Shown here: positions 1-10,000 of the stretch, piece by piece
Layout: each line of letters opens with the position of its first letter
Position numbering within the stretch: position 1 is the first letter of the stretch
Source of the DNA: Powellomyces hirtus
Taxonomy: Eukaryota; Chytridiomycota; Chytridiomycetes; Spizellomycetales; Powellomycetaceae
Assembly (NCBI GenBank): GCA_025526995.1
Contig: JAHLKG010000002.1
Location: 248,001 to 312,000 of the forward strand
Reading direction: 5' to 3'
DNA: 64,000 nucleotides
Made by a program: the position numbers and the translations under genes
Notes under the pieces: model-generated
What the model was told of the DNA's origin: nothing
The model's database searches: none
Seen by the model: only the letters and a program-made list of their open reading frames with translations

Positions 1-269
1 AAGATCAGTGGATAATGTTTCTAGTCCGTTATCACGTGAGTGTACAGTAGTTTTGTCCCTGAACCACAAGTAGAGCGCGGTGGCAAAAAGACCGATATGA
101 GTCATCGCACAGCAGCTCACTATCCAACGAAACCAAACCCGAAAATCTATAAACCCTGATCCGTCAAACAACCCAAACGCACAGAGGCGCCAAAACGAGC
201 GGGCACTTTCTATCTGTACATTTTCTGCAACTTCTACAATCGTCACAACGCGTAAAAAAATTGCTCAAG

Positions 270-1129
270 ATGTTGAACATTATGTCTCTGAAGAAAAAGA
301 AGGTCGAAGGGGAAGGCAATGGGCCGAAGCGACCGAAAACAACGGCCGCACAGATCAGGCTTCAGAAAGGTGGGTTAAAGCTAGGCGCTTTGCGGGAAAT
401 TGGAAGTTTGTATACTGATACTTCTGAAATGGATCTCAAGATCTGGGTGACATGGACAAGCTGCCCGGAACTATGCACCTAAGCTTCCCTGACGCCAATG
501 ACGTTTTCAACTTTGAGCTGACGATCCGCCCAGATGAAGGTAATTTGCGACACCGTTTTCGATGCGGGGAATATATCGAAATGTTGCCCTGTGGGCTACG
601 AGTCTGATCAATGTTCTCTTGTTGCAGGATTTTACTTTGGTGGCACCTTCCGATTCACTTTCAGAGTAAACAGCAACTACCCGCATGAGCCACCAAAGGT
701 TCTGTGCACACAGAAGGTGCGATATATACTGCTTTCGATACTATTTTGTCGCTGCCTCATGAAGCTTTACTGACAGAAATCTTACCTTCTCTTCTTTCAG
801 ATCTACCACCCAAACATCGATCTCGATGGAAACGTGTGTCTGAACATCCTCCGTGAGGACTGGAAACCGGTACTGAACATTAACTCGATCTTGGTTGGTT
901 TGCAATACCTGTTCTTGGAGCCGAATGCGGACGATCCGCTCAACAAAGGTATGGAAGATGACAGGGAACACACCTCACCTAGATTGGCTTGCTCACGGAT
1001 CTCTCTACCATACCTGCAGATGCCGCAGAGGTACTTCGATCCAATCGGAGACTATTCGAACAAAACGTGACCAGATCTATGCGGGGTGGGAGCGTAGACG
1101 GCGTGACATTTGCTGATGTCATGCGGTAA
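270..1129 (+). CDS. UBC12: NEDD8-conjugating enzyme E2 (Ubc12)
   Basis: This E2 takes NEDD8 from the NAE1-UBA3 E1 and passes it to cullins, which activates SCF-type ligases in nucleus and cytoplasm. Five exons give about 181 residues, the usual Ubc12 length. The N-terminus [11 protein letters not shown] resembles the UBA3-docking tail of Ubc12. The UBC fold follows, with YPHEPPKV, the HPN motif in [11 protein letters not shown], the catalytic Cys in [11 protein letters not shown], and the strongly conserved WKPVLNINS and LNKDAAEVL segments; it ends FADVMR. The start is the ATG at 270, since the open frame upstream has only a TTG. The first intron is 370-440. The SUMO ligase and F-box protein elsewhere in the window act in related pathways, with no direct link implied. 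Confidence 0.96.
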
Positions 1130-1236
1130 TATTATTATCTCTGTTCCTTTCCTGTGACTACTGATAAGGGGACATCCTTGCTATTTGTACAAATTGAATT
1201 TATAATTACAAAGATAGTGCTTACAGAAACGGCCCA

Positions 1237-2115
1237 TCAGTTGTTGTTACTGGAGGGTGCGGCGCATATCATCTGCATCATTCCCCATAGTTTCCGAGAG
1301 ATCCACGAACCGCCCTCCCTTCCTGCCTCATTGCGATCGCCCCAGTAATGTGGTCTTTCATGAGATGGCGAATGAACATCGATGTCCGATTCTTGCATCA
1401 CGACAATGTCGTGGTCATCATGTTCGTCGTCAAAGGAGAGTTGCTTGTAGACCACAGGTCCCGCTTGTGGTATATAGGACGCTGAGCGACTCGGCCGAGG
1501 AGATCCAGGATTTGATGATGTCTTGGATGGTTGGTGCTCAGCCGCCGGGGCTACTGTAGAAGAACTGCCTATTCCATCTTCGCCACTGTGTCGGCCTTCG
1601 TCCGTACTGCTCTTATGCCGTTCCACCACTGCCGGAGGAACCGCCTCGTCTGTACTCCGTTTGTTCAGGTTATCCCCTGATTTCCCACTAAAATATCCTA
1701 CCCCCTTCATTTGCAAACTCTCCCCTTCCCAAGGTTCATCATAGTTTGGAATGTTCTCCTCTCCAACGTCCCCCGCCCCTGATGAAAAGTCGGCCGTCAC
1801 TCCAAGGTCATCCGGGTTGAGGAGCTTCGTTGCCGAGAGACCACGGAGCTCCATTGGCTGCCGAGGCCTCGTTGGTTGTGCTTCCATGCCGCGAGAGCTT
1901 TGCTTGTGCTTAGGTACGTGTTTGTCGATGGGCAGATAGCTTGGTCCAACTATTCTTTCTGATATTGAGGTAACAACAATAAGTGGTTGGCCAAGGCGGG
2001 ATAATTGTAAGCACTTTGCGCGGAATTCTGGTGAACGGGAAAGAAAGCAAGTGTTTGTTCCCTGTGACAAACAGCCGCATGCGTGGCAGCGGCTTAGCCC
2101 GTTCTCCTGCGACAA
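1237..2115 (-). CDS. Hypothetical low-complexity protein
   Basis: I do not recognise this protein. One minus-strand frame stays open for 292 codons. It is rich in Ser, Pro, Glu and Asp, with stretches such as GSPRPSRSASYIPQ and DDEHDDHDIVV and no obvious domain, signal peptide or membrane segment. The 5' end is uncertain. The first in-frame ATG is at 1887 (MEAQPTRPRQP), but coding-like residues continue upstream (LGQPLIVVTSISERIVG), and a different frame opens with an ATG at 2176. An upstream exon joined by an unplaced intron is therefore likely. It converges on UBC12 with about 110 bases between stops. It could be the disordered C-terminal part of a regulatory protein. Confidence 0.5.
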   Translation of the reverse strand: MSQENGLSRCHACGCLSQGTNTCFLSRSPEFRAKCLQLSRLGQPLIVVTSISERIVGPSYLPIDKHVPKHKQSSRGMEAQPTRPRQPMELRGLSATKLLNPDDLGVTADFSSGAGDVGEENIPNYDEPWEGESLQMKGVGYFSGKSGDNLNKRSTDEAVPPAVVERHKSSTDEGRHSGEDGIGSSSTVAPAAEHQPSKTSSNPGSPRPSRSASYIPQAGPVVYKQLSFDDEHDDHDIVVMQESDIDVHSPSHERPHYWGDRNEAGREGGSWISRKLWGMMQMICAAPSSNNN

Positions 2116-2397
2116 ACGCGTTCCGTTGGGTGCTGCGCAGCGCTGGGAACTCGGATGTGGCTGGGGAAACTGACATTAAACGTAACTTTAACTTCGTGCT
2201 GTCAGTCGGTGGACAATGATGAAAGGCCCTTTCCGATATGCTATTACTATACGTGAGAGATTACAACGCCCATTGTCCGTAAATTTTGATGTACAGAAAC
2301 ATTCTATACAATAGTATATCGCATTAAATGAGCGTCCTTCATGAAGGTCCAATTAAGTGGATGACATCGTGTCATTCGAGATGAGCGTCCGTGCTCG

Positions 2398-3842
2398 CTA
2401 AGCAGGCGTTGAGGATGTACATGAGGCTGCGGCGCAGTGTCGAAGCATGGTATGTACTCTGTCATCCAGAACAAGTGAGGATACGTCGGCGTAGATGCCA
2501 CAAATCGGACACATAGCTGCCTCCGCGTTTAGTATGGCCTTGCAATGAGTCTCTAGATCAAAGCACTGAAAAATGCATCTGAGCAAAAGACCTGCAGATG
2601 TTTTTTTTTCACAGCCAGTCTTACCTCAAGATGCTTGCAATGGACAGTGCGGACCGGGATCTCCATCTGCCGCGCGGTTCGCGGATCCAGAAACGGCACC
2701 CACACTGGCATGTTAGAGGACACGTCCACCCAAGCACGTTTTGAATCGTCAGTTGCCGACCTGTGTTTTACGAATTGAACTGCCTCAGGAATCTCCATCA
2801 ATGATATTTGTTCGAGGCGAAAAGTGAGTCCAGTTGGCGGCGCGACGGACATGTTCGGGAAGCGAATGTCGATATAATTGTGGCCCTCGACCACAAACGC
2901 ATTCAACAGAAACGACGACCAAGCGAATTTAACCTTGAGATTGTGACCATTGCAGAGGATTTGAGGGCAGCTTGGCCAGTAGATGGATTGTGTCACATCG
3001 CCCATGACATGGCATCTCAGTTCCAAAAATTGCTTTTGGTTTTGGTAAAGTGGCATCACCTTGGCGTCAATATTGAATGTCATCGCAGGCGTCATTCCGA
3101 TAGCCAGATGTGGAACGTGTCCCACTAAGCTCCAGATGCAGACTGGAAGTGCTCGTTGACGTCCTTCGTAAAGGGAAGTTGCGAACCCAGAATGTCTTGC
3201 GATAGCTGCCGTTTGATATGCGTTCACTGGAAGATTACTGTGCTCGGTCAAAACGCCATTTCCAGGCTTTGTCAAAGAGAGTCGATTTTCTTCCTCCCCA
3301 TGCAAACTTTCGACCGCTCTAGTTGCGCCAATGCGTGGCTGACAAGGGCGAGTGTTTGTGCGTGTAAGCGTTAGCTGTTGCCGCTTCTTGGCAGCGTCGT
3401 ATGCGGCGGACAGCGAAGACGCCACTATGTGAGACCCAGTCATACGGGGCAGCTTCTTGGCAGTGTCGCATGCAGAGGATGACATCAATGTTCCAGATGC
3501 GTATGAGGCGCAGACTTCAGTCAGCTTCCCAGCGGTATCATATGGAGCAGAGAGCATGGATACTCCAGGTCCAGGGAAGAAGTTCGGAGCGGTTGCCTGT
3601 GACATTGTTTCCTCTGACAGGTTCGTACCCGTGGATATGGCGGAGAGCACCATACGCTCATGGCCTTGAATAAAAAACCGCAATTCCTGGTCATTTGTCT
3701 CCCACATTATCTTGCTTCCTTGCAAAACCATACCTTGGAATTGCGTATGCTTTTGAGTTCCAGGTGTCCGCAGTGGGACACCGTACCGTAGCGCTTGGTC
3801 ACGGCATGGGGGACGATTCTCAGTCAAATCGGGAAAGTACAT
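2398..3842 (-). CDS. PIAS/Siz-type SUMO E3 ligase (SP-RING)
   Basis: SP-RING ligases hold Ubc9-SUMO near nuclear substrates. The C-terminal half carries the diagnostic SP-RING: DPRTARQMEIPVRTVHCKHLE, an intron near 2575-2630, then CFDLETHCKAILNAEAAMCPIC. The expected zinc ligands Cys, His, Cys, Cys are all present, and LVLDDRVHTML follows as in PIAS proteins. A weak PINIT-like region lies before it (WPSCPQILCNGHNLKV through FRLEQISLMEIPEAV). No SAP domain is visible. The linker holds three degenerate repeats around S-A-x-Y-D-T-A-x-K. The chosen start is the first in-frame ATG at 3842, but the frame stays open upstream to a TGA and can be joined to another exon, so the N-terminus is unresolved. 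The stop is TAG at 2398-2400. Confidence 0.82.
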
Positions 3843-3995
3843 GAATACTCTTGAGTGATTTACAAATGGGTGTGCTGTGAAGGCAACTGTGCAAATATTT
3901 CGTGGGAAAACGTTTCTCACGCAATCGAGACGGTGAGGCCTATATCATTAACGACAATGTATCTGCGAAAGGTCCCAGGCGACATCGAAACATAC

Positions 3996-4243
3996 CTCCT
4001 ATGGCAGCCGGATACTCTTAATTTGCAGAATCCTTGAGAACACCAGTCGAATTCAGACTCAGAGACGTCCTGAAAACACTGCTGAGCCTGGGAGAATGTG
4101 GCTTGGAAAAGGACGTGTCCGAAATCACGATCGACAAGCCTCGCGTCCGTTTTGACAGGTATCCCTGCTGACGTAAATGACGCGCTGATTCCGCTTCTCT
4201 CTGATGATTCCCAAACGGTAGCCCGAGCCCCTTTTCACGTTTG
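3996..4243 (-). CDS. Possible 5' coding exon of the SUMO ligase gene
   Basis: A minus-strand frame is open across this stretch. It joins in frame to the SUMO-ligase ORF if a GTATGT donor at 3995 and an ATATAG acceptor at 3940 are used, a 56-base intron typical of this window. The predicted residues include DARLVDRDFGHVLFQATF and match no family I know. No ATG lies in this frame, so a further upstream exon would be needed. The opposite strand also has an open stretch here, so the call is tentative. Confidence 0.3.
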
Positions 4244-4290
4244 CAATGATTGAGGGAAAGCAGGAGAACTACTATCATGCGATTATTCAT

Positions 4291-4900
4291 TCTGAATGAG
4301 CAGTCATGAGATTGAGGTGGGCGCCATTGATTGGATAGCTATTAAATGATCTAGCCATTGGACCTTTTTCCTACGAGCTCAAGGAAAAGCATTGAAATGC
4401 AAAGACTAGGCGCGAACCATGAAAGCATCAGGTTGAGTGAAGGGAGCCTTGCAAGACGTGAAATTCGTGTTCTTTTAGTGTCAAAACATTGAGGACTTTG
4501 TTTGAATTATTTCATGTGATTATTGCTCTGTTGAAATTTCTTACAAGAAACTTTGTGGAACATACACTCCAACGCTGTCACGCAATGTCAATTTCGGGGC
4601 TTTTTCCCACATAAGAAGTAGTTTGATTATAATTCAATTGCTATGCTGATTTCCCTGAAAGAGTACCGTAGACGGGACTACCAGGAACATACGCGAAGGT
4701 CTCCATAAAATCATTTGCAAACCAAAAGCTAAATCTTTGATTATATTTGACATTTCCCCTTCCACCAGGCTTATGTATGGTGCGATCTTATCTCATTCAG
4801 CAGTGAGCATTATTGGATACAAGAGCTGCAAGGTTTTTCACACCCCTGCACCGTTGATGCGTAAACGCTGTGCAGCTAGGCCAGCGTCAGCTGGCCAGGA
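4291..4900. other. Intergenic DNA without a supported gene
   Basis: Only short ORFs occur, with no domain signal or convincing splice pattern. The right-hand part (from about 4840) shows patchy similarity to the DNA left of the second repeat copy near 50470. Confidence 0.6.
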
Positions 4901-4901
4901 C

Positions 4902-5380
4902 AAGAAAATTAAACTAAGGGCAGAGAAAAGGGGATCGCTCGTGCTAGCAAGTTCGTAGCGTTTCCGCCTCGCGCCGAGTAACATTCAGCCCTACTCAGGA
5001 GCTCGCATTTCCTCCCTCCTCCATAGCGAAACGGTTTGCTTGATATTTGAGGTTTTTAGAACCCGCTGAGATCGAGTGCAAACCCTCCCCCCTTGTTTTG
5101 TTTTGAACTCACCAAACACGCGTGCATCTGAAAGAAGTTCTTTCTGCTCGTGCGTGGACTGTGCAACCAGACAGAAAAAACTGGTGACAGATTTAGCTGT
5201 GAGACTGTGGGACTGAAAAACTGCCTGTATTACCCTCCTCCCTCTCTCCCAGGTACAGTAGGTGTGGTTTGGGGTGGAAGGTTTTGTTGAATGTCGGGTG
5301 TCTGTCTGTCGAGGGGGAGTTACTCGAAGCCCGCTTGATGAGTGAGTAGGGGGGATGCAAGTCCTCTTCTTTTTATATCT
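4902..5380 (+). repeat. Dispersed repeat, copy A
   Basis: This stretch closely matches 50523-51043 in the same orientation. Shared blocks include AGCAAGTTCGTAGCG, GGTTTGCTTGATATTTGAGG, AAAACTGGTGACAGATTTAG, GGGGTGGAAGGTTTTGTTGA and GTGTCTGTCGAGGGGGAGTT. Short indels separate the blocks, and copy A is about 40 bases shorter. A 165-codon ORF runs through it on the minus strand (4991-5488). A central shared block is read in a different frame in the two copies, so the conservation appears to be at the DNA level. No terminal repeats or target duplications were recognised. It probably belongs to a non-autonomous or decayed element family. Confidence 0.85.
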
Positions 5381-5616
5381 AACCAGTTGTGAGTTTGGGC
5401 AGTGTGGGGGTTCAGGTGTTCTCGCGCTATTAAAGAAGGTAATATCATAAGTTCTTGCGTGTGTCCCTCTCAAACTGTTAAATGACACGTCTGCACGTGA
5501 GCGCGTAGCACGCGGCTTTCGCTGCGAAACACACCATCACCGCCCAATCGCAAATCCCAACGCCTCCAGCAGCCAGTACCTAACCTTCCTCGGACACCAG
5601 CATCCCCCTAAAGACA

Positions 5617-6863
5617 ATGGTATGAGCAGCTGGGCTGTGTGGAAGCAATGTTGGTGGTATTCATTTGTGTGTGAACGTCATATAGGCCGACCCAGTAGAC
5701 TGCGCCCTGGATCTCATGCGCCGGCTGCCCCCGCAAAAAGTGGAGGAGAATTTAGCGAACCTTGTTGAATTAGTTCCTCATTTGACGGAGGACTTGCTTT
5801 CCGCCATTGACCAGCCTCTGAAGCTTCAGCGGTGTAAAAACACTGGGAAAGACTACCTGCTTTGCGATTACAACCGCGACGGCGACTCATACAGGTATGT
5901 GTGTTGTGTGGCTGGTCATGCTTAAATCAGTTGAGCGCAGAGTAGATGATGCGTCCAGTGCTGAGGACACGTTTCCCTGATGGTGTCGGCGGGACATGTC
6001 AATCGTTGACTTCATGCTGCGTTTTACCACCAACGTTCCTAACCAAGTTCTATATGCATCGATGCACAATAGGTCTCCATGGTCAAACGATTATGAGCCT
6101 CCTCTCGCCGATGGCGCCCAACCTTCCATCAAGCTACGAAAACTCGAGGTAGCGGCGAATGAAGCTTTCAGCACTTACCGAGAAATGTGAGACAATACTC
6201 GTGTGGTTCTTAACCATTTAAAGTCTACTTACCTGATCTTGTCAAGGTATTTCGATGGGGGCGTGTCATCTGTATACATGTGGGACTTAGACGATGGTTT
6301 TGCTGCTGTTGTGCTGATAAAAAACGGTACGTCTGCCTGCATTCTGCTTGCGTCCACCCCATACGCTGACCGCTTGATCCCACACTCGTGACTTTTCTGT
6401 GTGCAGTGAACGAAACTGATCCGCAGTCAAAGGGCTCATGGGATTCTATTCACGTCATCGAAGTTAATGAGAAAGGACGGAATGCGCATTACAAGCTCAC
6501 GTCAACCATCATGCTGTACATGGAGATAAGGGGCGCCAAGCACGGCAGAATCAATCTTTCGGGAAGCTTGACGCGTCAGGTAACAACTAGCCGTACTTTT
6601 CCGTAACGAAATCCTGGTTTAAACGGCTTGTATAGGCGGAACTTGACTATCCCGTTGACGACTACGGCATGCACGTTGCGAACATGGGAAGGATGGTGGA
6701 GGACATGGAAATCAAGATGCGCAACTCTTTGCAAGTCATATATTTTGGCAAGACCAAAGATATCACCGGGGATCTCCGATCCTACAACAGTCTGAATGAG
6801 GCCAAAAAGCTTCATGCTATCCAGTCTGAGCTAGTTGGGAAGCTGCAGGCTAGAGCCCACTAG
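5617..6863 (+). CDS. CAP2: F-actin-capping protein subunit beta
   Basis: The beta subunit pairs with the alpha subunit to cap actin barbed ends in cortical patches. The spliced product begins [18 protein letters not shown] and continues with [66 protein letters not shown] and [11 protein letters not shown], which are near-invariant family segments. It ends in the amphipathic tail that contacts actin ([19 protein letters not shown]). The first coding exon is only the ATG at 5617-5619. A 66-base intron (5620-5685) follows and the frame resumes at GCC GAC CCA. At least five further exons are present, and length is normal for the family. The gene converges on the exportin gene, 177 bases between stops. 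Confidence 0.96.
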
Positions 6864-7040
6864 AATAAATTCAAATTGACAACGGTTCAGGTCACGAGCA
6901 ATTTTGACCATCTACGTACAATCTAGCTGCGCTGCATACTTCAGATACGAAGTTACATGCCCTCAATCAAAAACACAAATGATAAAAATCTACATTCAGA
7001 AGGTTATGTGGAAATGCTATATGATAGGTTGTTCTTGATA

Positions 7041-10000
7041 CTAATCAAAGAGCCCGCCAAACCACTCGTTCGCGGCATCACCTTCACCATTTTCTTCTGC
7101 ACTGCGTCGAGGACGAGTCATCAGCTGCTTTTCTGTCATGTTAAGAATGAAGCTCTGCTGCTTTTTGCCAAGCTCACTGACGGAAACCTGATTCCCACAG
7201 TGTCAGTGTTCTCAAGCCTCCATGGATAACAAATGGTCGTGCTCACCCCTGTGATCCCGCGTAAGAATTCCCGGACAATAGAGCTTTGCATCTTGGTGAC
7301 GTTGTTTGCGCCAAGCTTATTCTCAAATTCCTGGCATTTAGGCGTCAACACATGCCAATCACATCTTTCCGTTGGATATGAACCGTAGAAGTCATGATTT
7401 GACTTACTATCATGCTTTCCGCCGTGACGCCCGGTAAAGATGCAAATAGATGATACGGTGCATCGGATAGCGGTCTCAACTTGGAGTAGAGCTCAGCAAT
7501 ACTCGCCAAGATCTCTGAATGCATGTCGATGTGGTAGGCATCATGTAATGCCTGGGGGTTTACGTGAGCGTACTACGGCAAGATGTGATTCGTAAGGCGC
7601 GCGCCACTTACTTCCAGAAATGCTCGTAGTAGATCTGAGCCTAGCCATGTGTGGAACTCGGGATGTGATAGCAAGGTAGGGAACAATTTGGTGCATGCTA
7701 TTGTCGCTTTCCTGCACGCGACGGGGTTAGCATCAAGACCTTTACACGTGAGTTAGATTTCCTTTCTACTTTGCAGCAGCGGTATCTTTGACACTGATCA
7801 GCCGTGTGAGCGTCGATAATATAGATCTTGTCATTGTCTGCTTTGTTCGTTAGTTTGTTCCCTAGCATTTGAGTCGTACTGGGTAGACAAAGCATACCGG
7901 ATCCCACAATAAAAAGTTGACCAGGTTTGGATGGACAAACGCGGGTTTTGGCGGATCGTCTTTCTTGTCTTCATTTCTTCTTACGTTGGAGGCGGGCGCA
8001 AGCATGGTCATGACAAAATCAGCATATGCTCGGGTCAAGTCCCGCAATGCCTTCTCTGCACGAATGTCTTCCGATAGTTCGCCGGTCGCGTCATCTTCAG
8101 TGTCCGGTTTGCCCAGCTGTATGCCACGATCCACGAGTTGCTTCCATTCGGAATCGAGCTTGCTTCCCACAATCTCAAAAACTGCCGATAGAACAGGTCC
8201 TAATACGGGTGCGAGCATCTGCTCTGGGCAGTTCAATGCAAACGGACGTACGCCCAAAACAATGGCGGCTTTCCAGTGGCGGTTCTCGATCTCGCTTTCA
8301 GGCTGCAATAGCGTACTGATCCAGAGCTCGTTGATTGAGGGCAAAGTGTAGAGTTGCGGTCCCAAGTACGTCATCAGGCTCAATGCCTGGAGACAATGCT
8401 CTCGTAAGCTACTTGTCCAGGCGGTGATCAGCACGACTTGATTGACGAGCTCATTGCTTGCACGCTCTTCCCGCCTATCCTCAAATTTGTCCAGTCCAGC
8501 GTGGATAGCGGTATCTTTCCCCATGCCATTGAATAGCATCGCAAATTCTGGGGGTGAATTTTGCAATAGTATTGGATTCCACATGCCATGTACGCTCCGT
8601 ATGATTGTGAACATGCACGATGCTATTCGGGGGACAAAGGCCTGCCACATGGTGGCGGCTATGGTATTGTCTACAGCCTATGAAACATGGAAGATTCGGT
8701 CATTTCACCCGCGGAAAAGAAGGACACAAGAGCAGTTTACCTGTCTGGTATCAATTGTGCGCCTAAGAAACGAAGCGATGGCGGTGACAACACCCAAAAG
8801 CTGTGGAGAATCATGACCATGAGCTTGAAATGAAATTACCAAGGTATTTTGCATCGATACACTTACGTTTCCACGAGTGCCTCTCGATGAACCGATCGCA
8901 TCAAGTAGTTTGGGGTTTTCCGCCTTCAGCTTTGCTGCCGACAGGCGAAGCTTCGAAGCTATAAATGCAAGGCGATCAGATACGTAGCTGTGGAAGAAGT
9001 CAGCGCTGATTACGTACCGTTCCCTGCTAGCAGACCTAGGCCGGACACTGCAATGAGGTTTTCCGCCGATAGGGCTGATGAAGTGGCGATCTCTTCCAAT
9101 TCACATAACGTGGGCGCAACAAGGGATTCATAGACTGATTGTTTCCCTTCCACAGGCGTTCTCGAAAAGAATCTGAGGCGAAATGGCGAAATATCGAGTA
9201 AGCTTACACGCTGAATGTAGGATTGTTTGTTTGTTCAACGTACACGACAGATAGTAAGAACTCTGTCAAAAATGTTTGTTCTGCACGCAGAACTCTCTGT
9301 TCAGCAATAAGCCTTTGAATGGCGGAAGCGAGTTCTTCATAATTATTCTGTTGCGGAATTGTTGGCGCTTGTTGTCAATAGGTGAATGAAGTCAACAAGC
9401 AAGAGAGCACTTACAATCAACACATCAGGCATCGCAACCGCCAGTCGTACTAAGGACGAGCACGCAGTCCTCCTCAACAGTCTTGTCTCCTCGCGTATGC
9501 TCAGGTGCTTGCTAATGAAGTCCTCTTCATCGGGCATTACGAAAGTGATGAATGTGGACATCTTGACAGCGACTTTCAGTATCACAGTAAGGGAAAGCAA
9601 TGGCAGGTTCATGTACCTTTTGTACACAGCGCAGGACCAATGGTGGCGAATTCCAAGTGGATAGAACTTCTGCAAAAACCACCACCATTCGGAGCTGCAA
9701 TTGGACCAAAATAGGGTCCTTTACAACAAGCGTGTTAATTTTCATGCCTACTACTAGTCATGCGTAATGGCATGCATACCATCGTGTGATAGCTCAAGAT
9801 AGCTTCTACCAGCTCCATCATGCCGCTTATCAAGTTTCTCTCCTGAATGACACATGGTAAATCAAATGATAGAGCTATACACCGTATCCTAGCAATTCCT
9901 ACTGATCCGCCCTCTTGCATGAGCTGAGTAGATTGAGAACCTCGGATAACGAGACCCAACAGTTCACAGTTTCCCTCAAACAACTGAACATACGGAGATG

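Noticed and set aside
4991..5488. Minus-strand ORF in repeat copy A as a gene
   Set aside because: The matching ORF in copy B reads a central shared block in another frame, so the ORF is incidental.
7917..8351. Plus-strand ORFs in the exportin region
   Set aside because: They run opposite to a clear exportin exon and contain only serine-rich random sequence.
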